Shown here piece after piece: positions 15,446 through 23,057 of a stretch of 30,654 bases of DNA; the first letter of the stretch is position 1; each line of letters opens with the position of its first letter. Under the pieces are notes generated by a model that made no database searches, was not told the DNA's origin, and worked only from the letters and a program-made list of their open reading frames with translations. The DNA is from DAOTXK01 sp034435395 (GTDB lineage Bacteria > Chloroflexota > Anaerolineae > Aggregatilineales > Ch27), in assembly GCA_034435395.1 (NCBI GenBank), contig DAOTXK010000171.1:1-30654 (forward strand). The letters run 5' to 3'. Both the position numbers and the translations under genes were made by a program.

Positions 15446-16303
15446 ATGCTAACCCGTGGGCGTACAACGGTCGATTTTGGCGATACGGTGATGTTTATCA
15501 GCAAAGATCGTAAGACATTTGTTCGCACCTTGCAGCCGGGCGAGGGCTTGCAGACGCATTTCGGGGTGATCCACTTCGATGACGTGGTCGGCCTGCCTTA
15601 TGGTAGTCGCCTGCAAACGCATCTGGGGCAGCCGATCTGGATGATGCAGCCGAACATGGACGACCTGATCAAACACCTGCGCCGCGAGTCGCAGATCATA
15701 TTCCCCAAAGACCTGGGGTATATTCTGTTGAAGCTGGGGGTTCAGCCCGGCGTCCAGGTGATCGAAGCGGGGACCGGCAGCGGCGCGCTGACCCTGGTCC
15801 TGGCGGCGATGGTGGGAGACGACGGCCATGTCTACAGTTATGACCGGCGGCTCAAGATGCAAGAGCTGGCCCGTAAGAACCTGGAACGGGTGGGGCTGGC
15901 CTCACGAGTCACGCTGATCGAGCGGGACATCGCGGCGGGCTTTGACCAGCGGGATGTCCACGCGTTATTTCTCGATGTGCTCACCCCCTGGGAGTATCTG
16001 GACCAGGCCTGGCAGGCGCTGCGGGGAGGGGGATTTCTGGGATGCATTGTGCCGACGATCAACCAGGTGATCACGCTGAACGCGGCGCTGCATGCGGGGC
16101 CCTGGTTCTTCGTCCAGGTGGAGGAGCTACTGCTGCGGCAATATAAGACCGTCCCGATGCGGGTGCGCCCGGACGAGCAAATGGTCGGCCACACCGGGTA
16201 TCTGGTCTTTGCGCGGGCGCTGGCCGAGAAGGCCGCCGGGGATGCCGATATAGCGGACGAAGAAGATGGCGATCGGCCGGAGCAGGAATCCCTGGCAGTG
16301 TAG
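15446..16303 (+). CDS. trmI: tRNA (adenine-N1-)-methyltransferase, TrmI type
   Basis: AdoMet-dependent methyltransferase that makes m1A58 in the T loop of tRNAs, a modification linked to tRNA stability. The 285-residue protein has a small N-terminal beta domain (about 1-70) with HFGVIHFDDVVGLPYGS. The Rossmann-fold domain follows, with motif I VIEAGTGSGALT (105-116), then YDRR (motif II acid), ALFLDVLTPWEYL (the LD..PW motif of the family) and GGGFLGCIVPTINQV. The C-terminal 25 residues are an acidic tail. The ATG at 15446 starts directly at the conserved fold. The gene is convergent with rplY. Confidence 0.92.
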   Translation: MLTRGRTTVDFGDTVMFISKDRKTFVRTLQPGEGLQTHFGVIHFDDVVGLPYGSRLQTHLGQPIWMMQPNMDDLIKHLRRESQIIFPKDLGYILLKLGVQPGVQVIEAGTGSGALTLVLAAMVGDDGHVYSYDRRLKMQELARKNLERVGLASRVTLIERDIAAGFDQRDVHALFLDVLTPWEYLDQAWQALRGGGFLGCIVPTINQVITLNAALHAGPWFFVQVEELLLRQYKTVPMRVRPDEQMVGHTGYLVFARALAEKAAGDADIADEEDGDRPEQESLAV

Positions 16304-16314
16304 GGGGACGCGCG

Positions 16315-16351
16315 CAGCCAAAAGAAGGGCTGATGGCCCCTCTTCTGGCTG
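16315..16351. terminator. Hairpin between convergent trmI and rplY
   Basis: CAGCCA plus AAAGAAGGGC (16315-16330) is nearly complementary to 16335-16351 (ending TCTTCTGGCTG), with a TGAT loop and two mismatches. It sits in the 50-bp gap between the two stop codons, so it probably ends both transcripts. The U-run on the plus side is displaced (about 10 nt downstream). Confidence 0.6.
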
Positions 16352-16353
16352 GG

Positions 16354-17025
16354 TTAGAGTTCTTTTTCCTCTTCCTCTTCTTCCTTGCCCCGCCGGATGA
16401 CTTCGACCTCTTCGGCGTCAAAGGCAACCTCGAGTTCGGCTTCCGCTTCTTCCTCAGTCACCAGCGCCGTGGCATATTCGGTGCGAACCAGCACTTCCTC
16501 CGGATCAGCCAGAATCTCAACATCAGCGGGGACTTTCAGGTCAGCCACCGTCAGATAGTCGCCGATTTCGGCCAGCCGGGAAATATCCAGGACCAGCTCT
16601 TCCGGGATTCTGGTCGGCAGACACTCGACTTCAATGGTGTTGACGGGCGTGATCAGCATGGCCTCGCCGCTTTTGACGAAGTTTACCTCACCGACCAGAG
16701 CGACCGGGACCTCGGTTCTGATCTTGGTATCCAGGGAGATGGCGTAAAAGTCGACGTGGAGCAGATCACCTTGCAGCACGTCGCGCTGCACCTCACGGAC
16801 CAGCACATTATGCTTGCTGTCGCCGAGATCGATCTCGATGATGTTGGTCGCGCCAGCCTGGCGCAACGAGTTTTGCAGCTGGCGTTCCGGAACCTGAATC
16901 GGAATGGCTTTTTCCAGCTTCGCGCCGTAGATGATGCCAGGTATTAGCTCCTGAGCGCGCAGGTGTTTCACCTGTTTACCGCTGACGGTACGATGTTGAG
17001 CGGCCAACGTGATTATTTCGGGCAT
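16354..17025 (-). CDS. rplY: 50S ribosomal protein L25 (CTC/TL5 type)
   Basis: Binds 5S rRNA in the large subunit. The 223-residue protein is the long, two-domain form (CTC/TL5), not the 94-residue E. coli L25. The N-terminal L25 domain has HLRAQELIPGIIYG, and HNVLVREVQRDVLQGDLLHVDFYAI ends it. The C-terminal TL5 beta domain includes LPTRIPEELVLDISRLA and DYLTVADLKVP. The tail is extremely acidic (KEEEEEEKEL). The ATG at 17025 begins the conserved MPEIITLAAQHR; GGGAG lies about 13 nt upstream. The preceding gene on the same strand ends 47 bp upstream, so they may be co-transcribed. Confidence 0.94.
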   Translation of the reverse strand: MPEIITLAAQHRTVSGKQVKHLRAQELIPGIIYGAKLEKAIPIQVPERQLQNSLRQAGATNIIEIDLGDSKHNVLVREVQRDVLQGDLLHVDFYAISLDTKIRTEVPVALVGEVNFVKSGEAMLITPVNTIEVECLPTRIPEELVLDISRLAEIGDYLTVADLKVPADVEILADPEEVLVRTEYATALVTEEEAEAELEVAFDAEEVEVIRRGKEEEEEEKEL

Positions 17026-17043
17026 CTTGGTTTCAATTCTCCC

Positions 17044-17057
17044 TACAGTTAACTGTA
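17044..17057. promoter_or_regulatory. Perfect 14-bp palindrome upstream of rplY
   Basis: TACAGTTAACTGTA is exactly self-complementary. It starts 19 bp before the rplY start codon, in the region where -10 and initiation would fall if the TTGACC at 17076-17071 (minus strand) were the -35. It is a candidate repressor site or a 5'-leader element. Confidence 0.4.
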
Positions 17058-17072
17058 TAACCGTGTCACGGG

Positions 17073-17510
17073 TCAATGGCGGATTCCCCACCTGATGACT
17101 GACCCGATGATCAGCCCCAGGATGAGCGCGCCCCGCCAATCCAGCATTGGGCGGACAGTACCGCTCACCTGACGGGCCACCAGCAGGCCGGCGAAGGTCG
17201 TTCCTTGCGTCTGCACGGCCTCGCCCATCACCAGGCCGAGGGCGCTGCGGGAGGCGGATACCGTGCGCCCCCTGACCACCCCGGCGGCGCTGCCGTGCAC
17301 GTCCACCTGCCGGGCCTGCAACGCGCCGATGGCGGTGGCCTGGGCGGCGACTCCTTCCGCCGTGACGCTTCCCATCGCGCTGAGATGCGTCACCACCGTT
17401 TCCGCCTGCACCGACCGGGCGCTGCTCTTTTCCAGGGACAGCGAGCCGACTTCAAGGCGTTCAATAGCTACCTGCCCGGCGGCCCCCAGGTCGAGTCTGG
17501 TGTCGTTCAT
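17073..17510 (-). CDS. Membrane-anchored 15-residue-repeat protein of unknown function
   Basis: A 145-residue protein that I do not recognise. Residues 29-119 fall into six units of 15, one of them preceded by a one-residue insertion. The pattern is small residue at positions 1-2, Gly at 4, and aliphatic at 6 and 11; examples are SAMGSVTAEGVAAQA, SAAGVVRGRTVSASR and SALGLVMGEAVQTQG. A less regular unit precedes them (14-28). Residues about 123-140 are a hydrophobic segment, probably a C-terminal membrane anchor, after a short WR motif and before a basic end. Such spacing suggests a short beta-solenoid. There is no signal peptide, so the repeats may be cytoplasmic. The start is uncertain: the ATG at 17510, or a TTG at 17567. 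rplY follows 47 bp downstream. Confidence 0.75.
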   Translation of the reverse strand: MNDTRLDLGAAGQVAIERLEVGSLSLEKSSARSVQAETVVTHLSAMGSVTAEGVAAQATAIGALQARQVDVHGSAAGVVRGRTVSASRSALGLVMGEAVQTQGTTFAGLLVARQVSGTVRPMLDWRGALILGLIIGSVIRWGIRH

Positions 17511-17705
17511 GGGGTCTGGCTGCTTTCCGATGACACCGCCCGGCGTTATGGGCGACCGATTGCGCAATTGTAGCGACCCCCTGCGCCCACGTCAATCCCG
17601 ACGCTGGTCCGAACGGGAGGCTTTCCTGGGAATGGTGCCCATTCCGCCGCATGCCAGGTATACTTCGGTCGGGTTGGCGGCGGTCCTGGTCAGAAGCGGG
17701 AGAGT

Positions 17706-18866
17706 GTGGTGGATCAGCAATTGTTCAGCCTCATCCAGCAGATTCATGACTCCCCGACCCAGGCGGCGCTGGTGGTGAGCGGCGGCGGCAGCCAGGCGCT
17801 GGCCTGGTTGCTGGGCGTGCCGGGGGCTTCCCGAACCGTGCTGGAAGTGACACTGCCCTACAGCTATGCAGCGTTTGAGCGGTATGTCGGTTTTCGGCCT
17901 GAGCAGGTGGTGTCGCGGGATACGGCGATGGTGCTGGCCAAGGTGGCCTATGGCCGGGCGCGGTTGCTGGCCGCGGAGGGTGTGCCGTCCATTGGTGTGG
18001 CCTGCACGGCGACGCTGATCACAGACCGCCCCAAACGGGGCGATCACCGCTGCCATGTGGCGGTGCGTGATGAGCGGGGCGTGACGACCTATTCGCTGGT
18101 TCTGGCTAAAGGGCGGCGCGATCGCGGCGGGGAAGAGACGGTGGTCAGCCGACTGGTGCTGGCGGCGCTGGCCCGCGCCTGTGGGCTGGCCCAGGAGATA
18201 TCCTTCGGCCTGGTGCCCGACGAGCAGGTTTATGTCACCTGGCAGGAGGAGGCGGACCTCCTGTTGCAGGTGCTGCGCGGCCAGCTTCCGGCGATCACGG
18301 TGGACATCAACCGGCAGGCGAGCGCCGAACTGCCGCAAGGGGTGGCGGTGTTATCCGGCGCTTTTAACCCGCTTCATGGCGGGCATTTGCAGCTGGCCCA
18401 CGTCGCCGGCCAGATACTGAATCGGCCCGTGTATTTTGAGCTTTCCGTGCGCAATGTGGACAAGCCGCCGCTCCTGGAGGCGGACGTGCGCCAGCGGTTG
18501 GGGCAGTTCTTCGGGCGGGGAGCGGTCATTGTGACAAGAGAGCCGTTGTTTGAAAAAAAAGCGGCGCTGTTGCCCGACAGCGTGTTTGTTGTCGGCTGTG
18601 ATACGGCGACCCGGCTGGTCCATCCCCGCTATTATGGCGATGACTACCAGGCGATGTTGTCCTCACTAAGGGCCATTCGAGATGCCGGGTGTCGCTTCCT
18701 GGTGGCGGGACGGCTGATCGAGGGCCGTTTCCACACCCTGGACGATGTGCCGGTGCCGCCGGGGTTCGCCGACCTGTTTTCGCCCATCTCGCCCGATCAG
18801 TTCCGGGCCGACCTGTCTTCCACCGAGCTGCGCGAACGGTATGCTGACGCGGCCTGGGATGTATAG
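17706..18866 (+). CDS. CinA/PncC-like domain fused to NMN-adenylyltransferase-like domain
   Basis: A 386-residue two-domain protein. Residues 1-165 look like the CinA C-terminal/PncC fold (NMN deamidase in other bacteria): LVVSGGGSQALAWLLGVPGAS, with Ser25 aligned to the catalytic Ser, then LPYSYAAFERYVGF and GVACTATLITD. The usual ESCTGG is altered, so activity is uncertain. Residues about 213-386 are a nucleotidyltransferase fold with GAFNPLHGGH (218-227) and SSTELR (371-376), the two ATP-binding motifs of NadD-type adenylyltransferases. The pairing suggests NAD salvage or repair. Start GTG 17706 or 17709, with GGGAG before it. menA follows closely. Confidence 0.8.
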   Translation: MVDQQLFSLIQQIHDSPTQAALVVSGGGSQALAWLLGVPGASRTVLEVTLPYSYAAFERYVGFRPEQVVSRDTAMVLAKVAYGRARLLAAEGVPSIGVACTATLITDRPKRGDHRCHVAVRDERGVTTYSLVLAKGRRDRGGEETVVSRLVLAALARACGLAQEISFGLVPDEQVYVTWQEEADLLLQVLRGQLPAITVDINRQASAELPQGVAVLSGAFNPLHGGHLQLAHVAGQILNRPVYFELSVRNVDKPPLLEADVRQRLGQFFGRGAVIVTREPLFEKKAALLPDSVFVVGCDTATRLVHPRYYGDDYQAMLSSLRAIRDAGCRFLVAGRLIEGRFHTLDDVPVPPGFADLFSPISPDQFRADLSSTELRERYADAAWDV

Positions 18867-18897
18867 GCCGGAGCCGAAGACAGGAACGGTGCTTTAC

Positions 18898-19845
18898 ATG
18901 GAGAGCGTCGTCATGGGTTTCGTCGGCAAACGCCCACGTCTGGCTGCCTGGTACCGGGCCACTCGACCGCGCACCCTGACCGCGACTTACGTGCCGCTGG
19001 GGCTGGCCGGCGTGATCGCGCTCGATGACGGCGTGTTTGACCTGTGGCGATTCATCCTGGCTTTGCTGGGGGCGCTATCCCTGCAGATCGCGGCCAACCT
19101 GATCAACGAGTACGCCGACTACCGGCGGGGCGCGGATACCCTCAAGGAAGCGGGGCAGGGGATGGTGATCAAACATGCCATACTGGAGCCGCGCCTGGTC
19201 CTGCGGGGGGCGGTGATCACCGTGGTCGTCGGCGTGTCCATCGGCCTCTTCCTGGTGACGTTGAGCGGGCCGCTGCTGCTGTGGATCGGCCTGGGCGGCG
19301 TGCTGGTGGTGATCGCCTATACGGCGGGGCCGCTGCCGCTGGCGTACATCGGCCTGGGCGAACTGGCGGTTTTTATCTTCATGGGGCCGCTGATGGTACT
19401 GGGGGCCTACTACGTGACCTCTGCCGGGCAGAGCAGCGCGACAGCCTTGCTGGCCGGGCTGCCAGTGGGGTTTATGGTGGCCGCCATCCTGCACGCCAAC
19501 AATATCCGCGATATAGACGCCGACCGCGCCGCCAACAAGCGCACGCTGGCCGTGATCTTCGGGCGGCGCGTGGCGCGGGCCGAATACATCTTCTGGGTGG
19601 CGGGCGCGTATGCCATGGTGGGCGGCATGATCCTGTCCGGCGCAATGCCCTGGACGACGCTGGTGGCGTTCCTGACTGCCCCGGAGGCGGCCTGCCTGGT
19701 GTATATTGTGACCACGAGCCAGGAGACAGCGCGCTTGCATCAGGCTCAGGGACGAACGGCCCGCCTGCACGGGCTGTTTGGCCTGGGGCTGGTGGGCGGC
19801 TGGCTGCTGGGCCGGCTGGCACAGGCGATCCTCGCCAGCGCCTGA
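18898..19845 (+). CDS. menA: 1,4-dihydroxy-2-naphthoate polyprenyltransferase
   Basis: UbiA-family integral membrane prenyltransferase that attaches the isoprenoid tail in menaquinone synthesis. The 315-residue protein has eight or nine hydrophobic segments. It carries the two Asp-rich motifs: NLINEYADYRRGAD (70-80) and NNIRDIDADRAANKRT (about 200-215). The N-terminal WYRATRPRTLTAT is typical of MenA. The start is the ATG at 18898 with AGGAA upstream. An earlier ATG at 18859 overlaps the end of the previous gene and would add 13 residues; it cannot be excluded. No other men genes are in the window. Confidence 0.88.
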   Translation: MESVVMGFVGKRPRLAAWYRATRPRTLTATYVPLGLAGVIALDDGVFDLWRFILALLGALSLQIAANLINEYADYRRGADTLKEAGQGMVIKHAILEPRLVLRGAVITVVVGVSIGLFLVTLSGPLLLWIGLGGVLVVIAYTAGPLPLAYIGLGELAVFIFMGPLMVLGAYYVTSAGQSSATALLAGLPVGFMVAAILHANNIRDIDADRAANKRTLAVIFGRRVARAEYIFWVAGAYAMVGGMILSGAMPWTTLVAFLTAPEAACLVYIVTTSQETARLHQAQGRTARLHGLFGLGLVGGWLLGRLAQAILASA

Positions 19846-19864
19846 CAGGCACCCCCCCCGTATC

Positions 19865-20332
19865 CTATGGAAAAGTGATCTGCCAGAGCACAATCGGAAA
19901 AGTGTCCCCGTAGACCGTCAGCATGATCGCGCTGCCGGTGTCCGGTGGAGCCGAGAAGTCGGCGGCAGTCAGCGGCAGCACACAGGCAGCGGTGACCGTG
20001 CCTTCCGCGCCGGGGATGTGATCATTGGCCACGCAGGAGAACGCATCAGGGCCATAACTCCGGTCGAGCAGGCGGCGCTCGCCCGTCTGGTCGGTGATCC
20101 TGACGTGCAGCCCGTCACGGAAGGTCGGCGGATCATCGGCGACGAAGCGCCCATCGGCTTCGGTCATATAAAAAAACAGGGCGACGGTCTCCGGGTCCAC
20201 CCGCAGCACCCGGACGCCGGTCACGCACACCTCCGCGCCACAGGTGGGTTGCGGTTGAGCGCCGCCGCCGCAAGCCACCAGCCAACCAGCCGCGCCGATC
20301 AGCAGGATAAAATGCCAGCTCCAGGCCCTCAT
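19865..20332 (-). CDS. Small lipoprotein of unknown function
   Basis: A 155-residue protein with a lipoprotein signal peptide (MRAWSWHFILLIGAAGWLVAC, lipobox Cys21), then a GGG linker. The mature domain of about 125 residues contains four further cysteines (TCGAEVC, FSC, AAC) and a beta-rich pattern (VALFFYMTEADGRFVADD, LHVRITDQTGERRLLD). I do not recognise a family. The ATG at 20332 has AGGGGG 6 nt upstream; 20347 is an in-frame alternative. It runs against menA, with only 19 bp between the stops. Confidence 0.8.
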   Translation of the reverse strand: MRAWSWHFILLIGAAGWLVACGGGAQPQPTCGAEVCVTGVRVLRVDPETVALFFYMTEADGRFVADDPPTFRDGLHVRITDQTGERRLLDRSYGPDAFSCVANDHIPGAEGTVTAACVLPLTAADFSAPPDTGSAIMLTVYGDTFPIVLWQITFP

Positions 20333-20428
20333 AGCCCGCCCCCTCATATTCACGGTGATTTGTGGGAAGCATACACCACAATCGGGGCTTGTGCTGTCTG
20401 CCCGAACGGCTTTGGTTTAGTTACCCTG

Positions 20429-20457
20429 TTGCCATTTTTTAGATAACGATGTATATT
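20429..20457 (+). promoter_or_regulatory. Promoter of the feo operon
   Basis: TTGCCA (20429-20434), a 17-bp spacer, and TATATT (20452-20457). The predicted start of transcription near 20464 lies inside the operator at 20462-20475. Confidence 0.7.
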
Positions 20458-20461
20458 ATGC

Positions 20462-20475
20462 TTAGGGTAGCCTAA
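20462..20475. promoter_or_regulatory. DtxR/IdeR-type iron operator
   Basis: TTAGGGTAGCCTAA has TTAGG and CCTAA arms around a 4-bp centre, which closely fits the core of the DtxR/IdeR box (TTAGGTTAGCCTAA). It overlaps the predicted +1 of the feo promoter, so Fe2+-bound repressor would block initiation. This fits the genes downstream. Confidence 0.7.
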
Positions 20476-20506
20476 ATTGAAGGTGAGGGTGTGCAAAATT
20501 GTGAAA

Positions 20507-20752
20507 ATGGTCACACAAACTCTTGATGCATTAATCCCCGGTCAGAGAGCCGTGGTTCAGGCGCTGGCGAGCGATGGTCCGGAGCGCCGTCGCCTGATGG
20601 ACCTGGGCATCCTGCCGGGGACGCTGATTGAAGCGGAGATGAGAAGCCCGCTTGGCGATCCGACCGCCTATCTGGTGCGGGGGGCGCTGGTGGCGCTGCG
20701 GCGCGAACAGGCGCGCCGGATCGCCGTGGTGATCCTGGACAAGGAAGGGTAA
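20507..20752 (+). CDS. feoA: Ferrous iron transport protein FeoA
   Basis: Small cytoplasmic SH3-like partner of FeoB; 81 residues from this start. The motif LIPGQRAVVQAL and ERRRLMDLGILPGTLIEAE (the MGL/DLG-PG core of FeoA) are clear, as is YLVRGALVALRREQARRI, the last strand. Start alternatives in frame are GTG 20501 and TTG 20477; the clearest ribosome site (AGGTGAGGG at 20481-20489) fits 20501 better than 20507. feoB begins 4 bp after the stop. Confidence 0.9.
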   Translation: MVTQTLDALIPGQRAVVQALASDGPERRRLMDLGILPGTLIEAEMRSPLGDPTAYLVRGALVALRREQARRIAVVILDKEG

Positions 20753-20756
20753 TGAT

Positions 20757-21611
20757 ATGGGCGCTGACATTGTTGCCAACAGGGCTGACCTGCCCAAACC
20801 CGCCTGTGCCACCTGCGCGCTGGCCCAGAATGCCCGGCTGATCAAGCTGGGGCTGAACGTCGAGGGCTGGGATTACGTGGTGGCGCTGGCGGGCAACCCC
20901 AATACCGGCAAGAGCACCGTTTTTAACGCGCTGACCGGGCTTCGCCAGCACACTGGCAACTGGCCCGGCAAAACGGTGACGCGGGCGGAGGGCGGCTTTC
21001 TTTACGAGGACAAACGCTTTAAGCTGGTGGACCTGCCGGGCACGTATTCCCTGCTGTCCACCAGCGCCGACGAGGAAGTGGCCCGCGACTTTATCCTGTT
21101 CGGCCAGCCGAACGTGACGGTGATTGTGGTTGATGCCTCGCGCCTGGAGCGCAACCTGAATCTGGTGCTGCAAATCCTCGAAATCACCGACAAGGTAGTC
21201 GTCTGCCTGAATCTGGTGGACGAGGCTGAGCGGCATGGTATCAGGGTCGATGAACGCACACTGTCCCGCGATCTCGGCGTACCCGTCATCCCGACGGTTG
21301 CCCGGCGCGGGCAGGGCATCCCCGAACTGCTGGCGGCGATTCACCAGGTGGCGACGAGGGAATACGCCACCCGTCCCCATCGCCTCAACAGTCTGGACGC
21401 CAGAGTCGCCGGAGCCGTTGAACAACTGGCGGCCAGGCTGGAAACGGTCTTTGCCGGGCTGCCGAACGCGCGCTGGGTGGCGATGCGGCTGCTGGAAGGC
21501 GACCCAAGCATCGTTGAGGCGGTGCGCAAGGGCGAGCTGGGTGATCTGACCCGCAACGGTGATGCAGGCTCCTTCCAGGAGCGCCTGGCGCTGGAGGTGG
21601 GGGGTGACTGA
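20757..21611 (+). CDS. feoB: FeoB GTPase domain as a separate protein
   Basis: The N-terminal G domain plus part of the helical spacer of the Fe2+ transporter FeoB; 284 residues and no membrane segment. G1 GNPNTGKST (46-54), G2 Thr in NWPGKTVT, G3 DLPGT, G4 NLVD and G5-like TVARRGQG are all present. Before G1 is a 40-residue extension with a CATC pair (Cys17, Cys20) that could bind metal. Full-length FeoB continues into the membrane part, but here a stop at 21609-21611 ends the protein inside the spacer. The next gene starts 8 bp earlier in another frame with its own ribosome site. Start: AAGGAAGGG precedes the ATG. Confidence 0.9.
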   Translation: MGADIVANRADLPKPACATCALAQNARLIKLGLNVEGWDYVVALAGNPNTGKSTVFNALTGLRQHTGNWPGKTVTRAEGGFLYEDKRFKLVDLPGTYSLLSTSADEEVARDFILFGQPNVTVIVVDASRLERNLNLVLQILEITDKVVVCLNLVDEAERHGIRVDERTLSRDLGVPVIPTVARRGQGIPELLAAIHQVATREYATRPHRLNSLDARVAGAVEQLAARLETVFAGLPNARWVAMRLLEGDPSIVEAVRKGELGDLTRNGDAGSFQERLALEVGGD

Positions 21612-23040
21612 CCAGGCGAGGTCCGCCAATCCGGCGGATGATCTGCTGCGCCTGGCGGGCGACCTGCGCCAGGAGGTCGGCACCGGGTTTCATGACCGGC
21701 TGATGGAGTCGATCTTCACTGACGCGGCCCAGATCGCCGATCACGCCGTCACCCGTGAGGGACAGGCGCGCCGCTTTTACCTGGATCGTGCCCTGGATCG
21801 GGTGTTGACCAGTCGTGTCTGGGGCTTCCCGGTCATGGCGCTGATGTTGATGGGCGTTTTCTGGCTCACCATCACCGGGGCCAACTTGCCGTCGAGTATG
21901 CTGGCCGATCTGCTGTTAGGCAAGCTGTATGACGCCCTCCACCACATCGCCGCGCTCCTGAGCTTTCCCTGGTGGCTGTCCGGATTTTTGATCGACGGCA
22001 TGTACCTGGCGACGGCCTGGGTGGTCAGCGTGATGTTGCCGCCGATGGCCATTTTTTTCCCGCTGTTCACGTTGCTGGAGGATTTCGGCTACCTGCCGCG
22101 CATCGCCTTCAACCTGGACCGGCTGTTCCACCAGGCCGGGGCGCATGGCAAGCAGGCCCTGACCATGATGATGGGCTTTGGCTGCAACGCGGCGGGTGTG
22201 GTGGCCACCCGCATCATCGACAGCCCGCGGGAGCGCCTGATTGCCATCATCACCAACAACTTCTCGATCTGCAACGGGCGCTGGCCGACTCTGATCCTGA
22301 TGGGCACGGTCTTCATCGGCGCGATGGCCCCCCCGGCGCTGGCCAGTTTCGTGGCAGCGGCGAGCGTGGTGGCCGTGGCCGTGTTGGGCATCATGCTCAC
22401 CCTGGTGGTGTCCTGGTTTCTGTCCCGGACATGGCTCAAAGGGCAGCCGTCGACGTTCAGCCTGGAGCTGCCACCGTACCGTCCGCCCCAGATTTTGCGG
22501 ACGCTCTACACGTCGGTGATCGACCGCACCCTGATCGTGCTGTGGCGCGCGCTGATGATGGCTGCTCCGGCGGGCGCGTTCATCTGGCTGCTCGGCAATA
22601 TCACGCTGGGCGAGCTGAGCATCGGCGAATATCTGGTGAACCTGCTTAATCCGATCGGGCTGCTGATCGGCCTCAACGGCGTCATCCTGGTGGCCTACAT
22701 CGTGGCCATCCCGGCCAATGAGATCGTGATCCCGACCGTGTTCATGCTGACGCTGATGATCGGTGGGTCCGATATGGTCCAGGCGGGTGTGATGCTGGAA
22801 CTGGATGACGTGCAGGCGCACGCCGTGTTGACCCAGATGGGCGGCTGGACGTTGCTGACCGCCATCAATCTGATGCTGTTCAGCCTGATCCACAACCCGT
22901 GCAGCACCACCATCCTGACGATCTGGAACGAGACGAAAAATCGGCGCTGGACGCTGGTGGCCGTGTTGCTGCCGCTGGCGATGGGTTTCGGCGTCACCTT
23001 CCTGACGACGACGGTCGCCCGGCTGCTGGGGTGGGTGTGA
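21604..23040 (+). CDS. feoB: FeoB membrane permease domain as a separate protein
   Basis: The transport part of FeoB, 478 residues. The first 55 residues are the rest of the helical spacer (DLRQEVGTGFHDRLMESIFTD). Membrane segments follow, with the two gate repeats: MGFGCNAAGVVATRII with NNFSICNGRWPTL, and NEIVIPTVFML with HNPCSTTILTIWNETK. The Cys-containing gate positions seen in other FeoB are kept. The GTG at 21604 is chosen because GGAGGTGGGG immediately precedes it, inside the end of the GTPase gene. Translation is therefore probably coupled, and the two halves must assemble at the membrane. A strong terminator ends the operon. Confidence 0.9.
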   Translation: MTDQARSANPADDLLRLAGDLRQEVGTGFHDRLMESIFTDAAQIADHAVTREGQARRFYLDRALDRVLTSRVWGFPVMALMLMGVFWLTITGANLPSSMLADLLLGKLYDALHHIAALLSFPWWLSGFLIDGMYLATAWVVSVMLPPMAIFFPLFTLLEDFGYLPRIAFNLDRLFHQAGAHGKQALTMMMGFGCNAAGVVATRIIDSPRERLIAIITNNFSICNGRWPTLILMGTVFIGAMAPPALASFVAAASVVAVAVLGIMLTLVVSWFLSRTWLKGQPSTFSLELPPYRPPQILRTLYTSVIDRTLIVLWRALMMAAPAGAFIWLLGNITLGELSIGEYLVNLLNPIGLLIGLNGVILVAYIVAIPANEIVIPTVFMLTLMIGGSDMVQAGVMLELDDVQAHAVLTQMGGWTLLTAINLMLFSLIHNPCSTTILTIWNETKNRRWTLVAVLLPLAMGFGVTFLTTTVARLLGWV

Positions 23041-23057
23041 GGCCCTCCGATTCCGTG

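Noticed and set aside
19044..19913. Alternative plus-strand frame overlapping menA
   Set aside because: Gly/Ala/Arg-rich and motif-free; menA in the other frame has both Asp-rich motifs and membrane segments.
21559..21611. Frameshift or pseudogene in feoB
   Set aside because: The second half has its own GTG and a strong ribosome site directly at the overlap, and all motifs of both halves are intact. A functional split is more likely; an assembly error remains possible.
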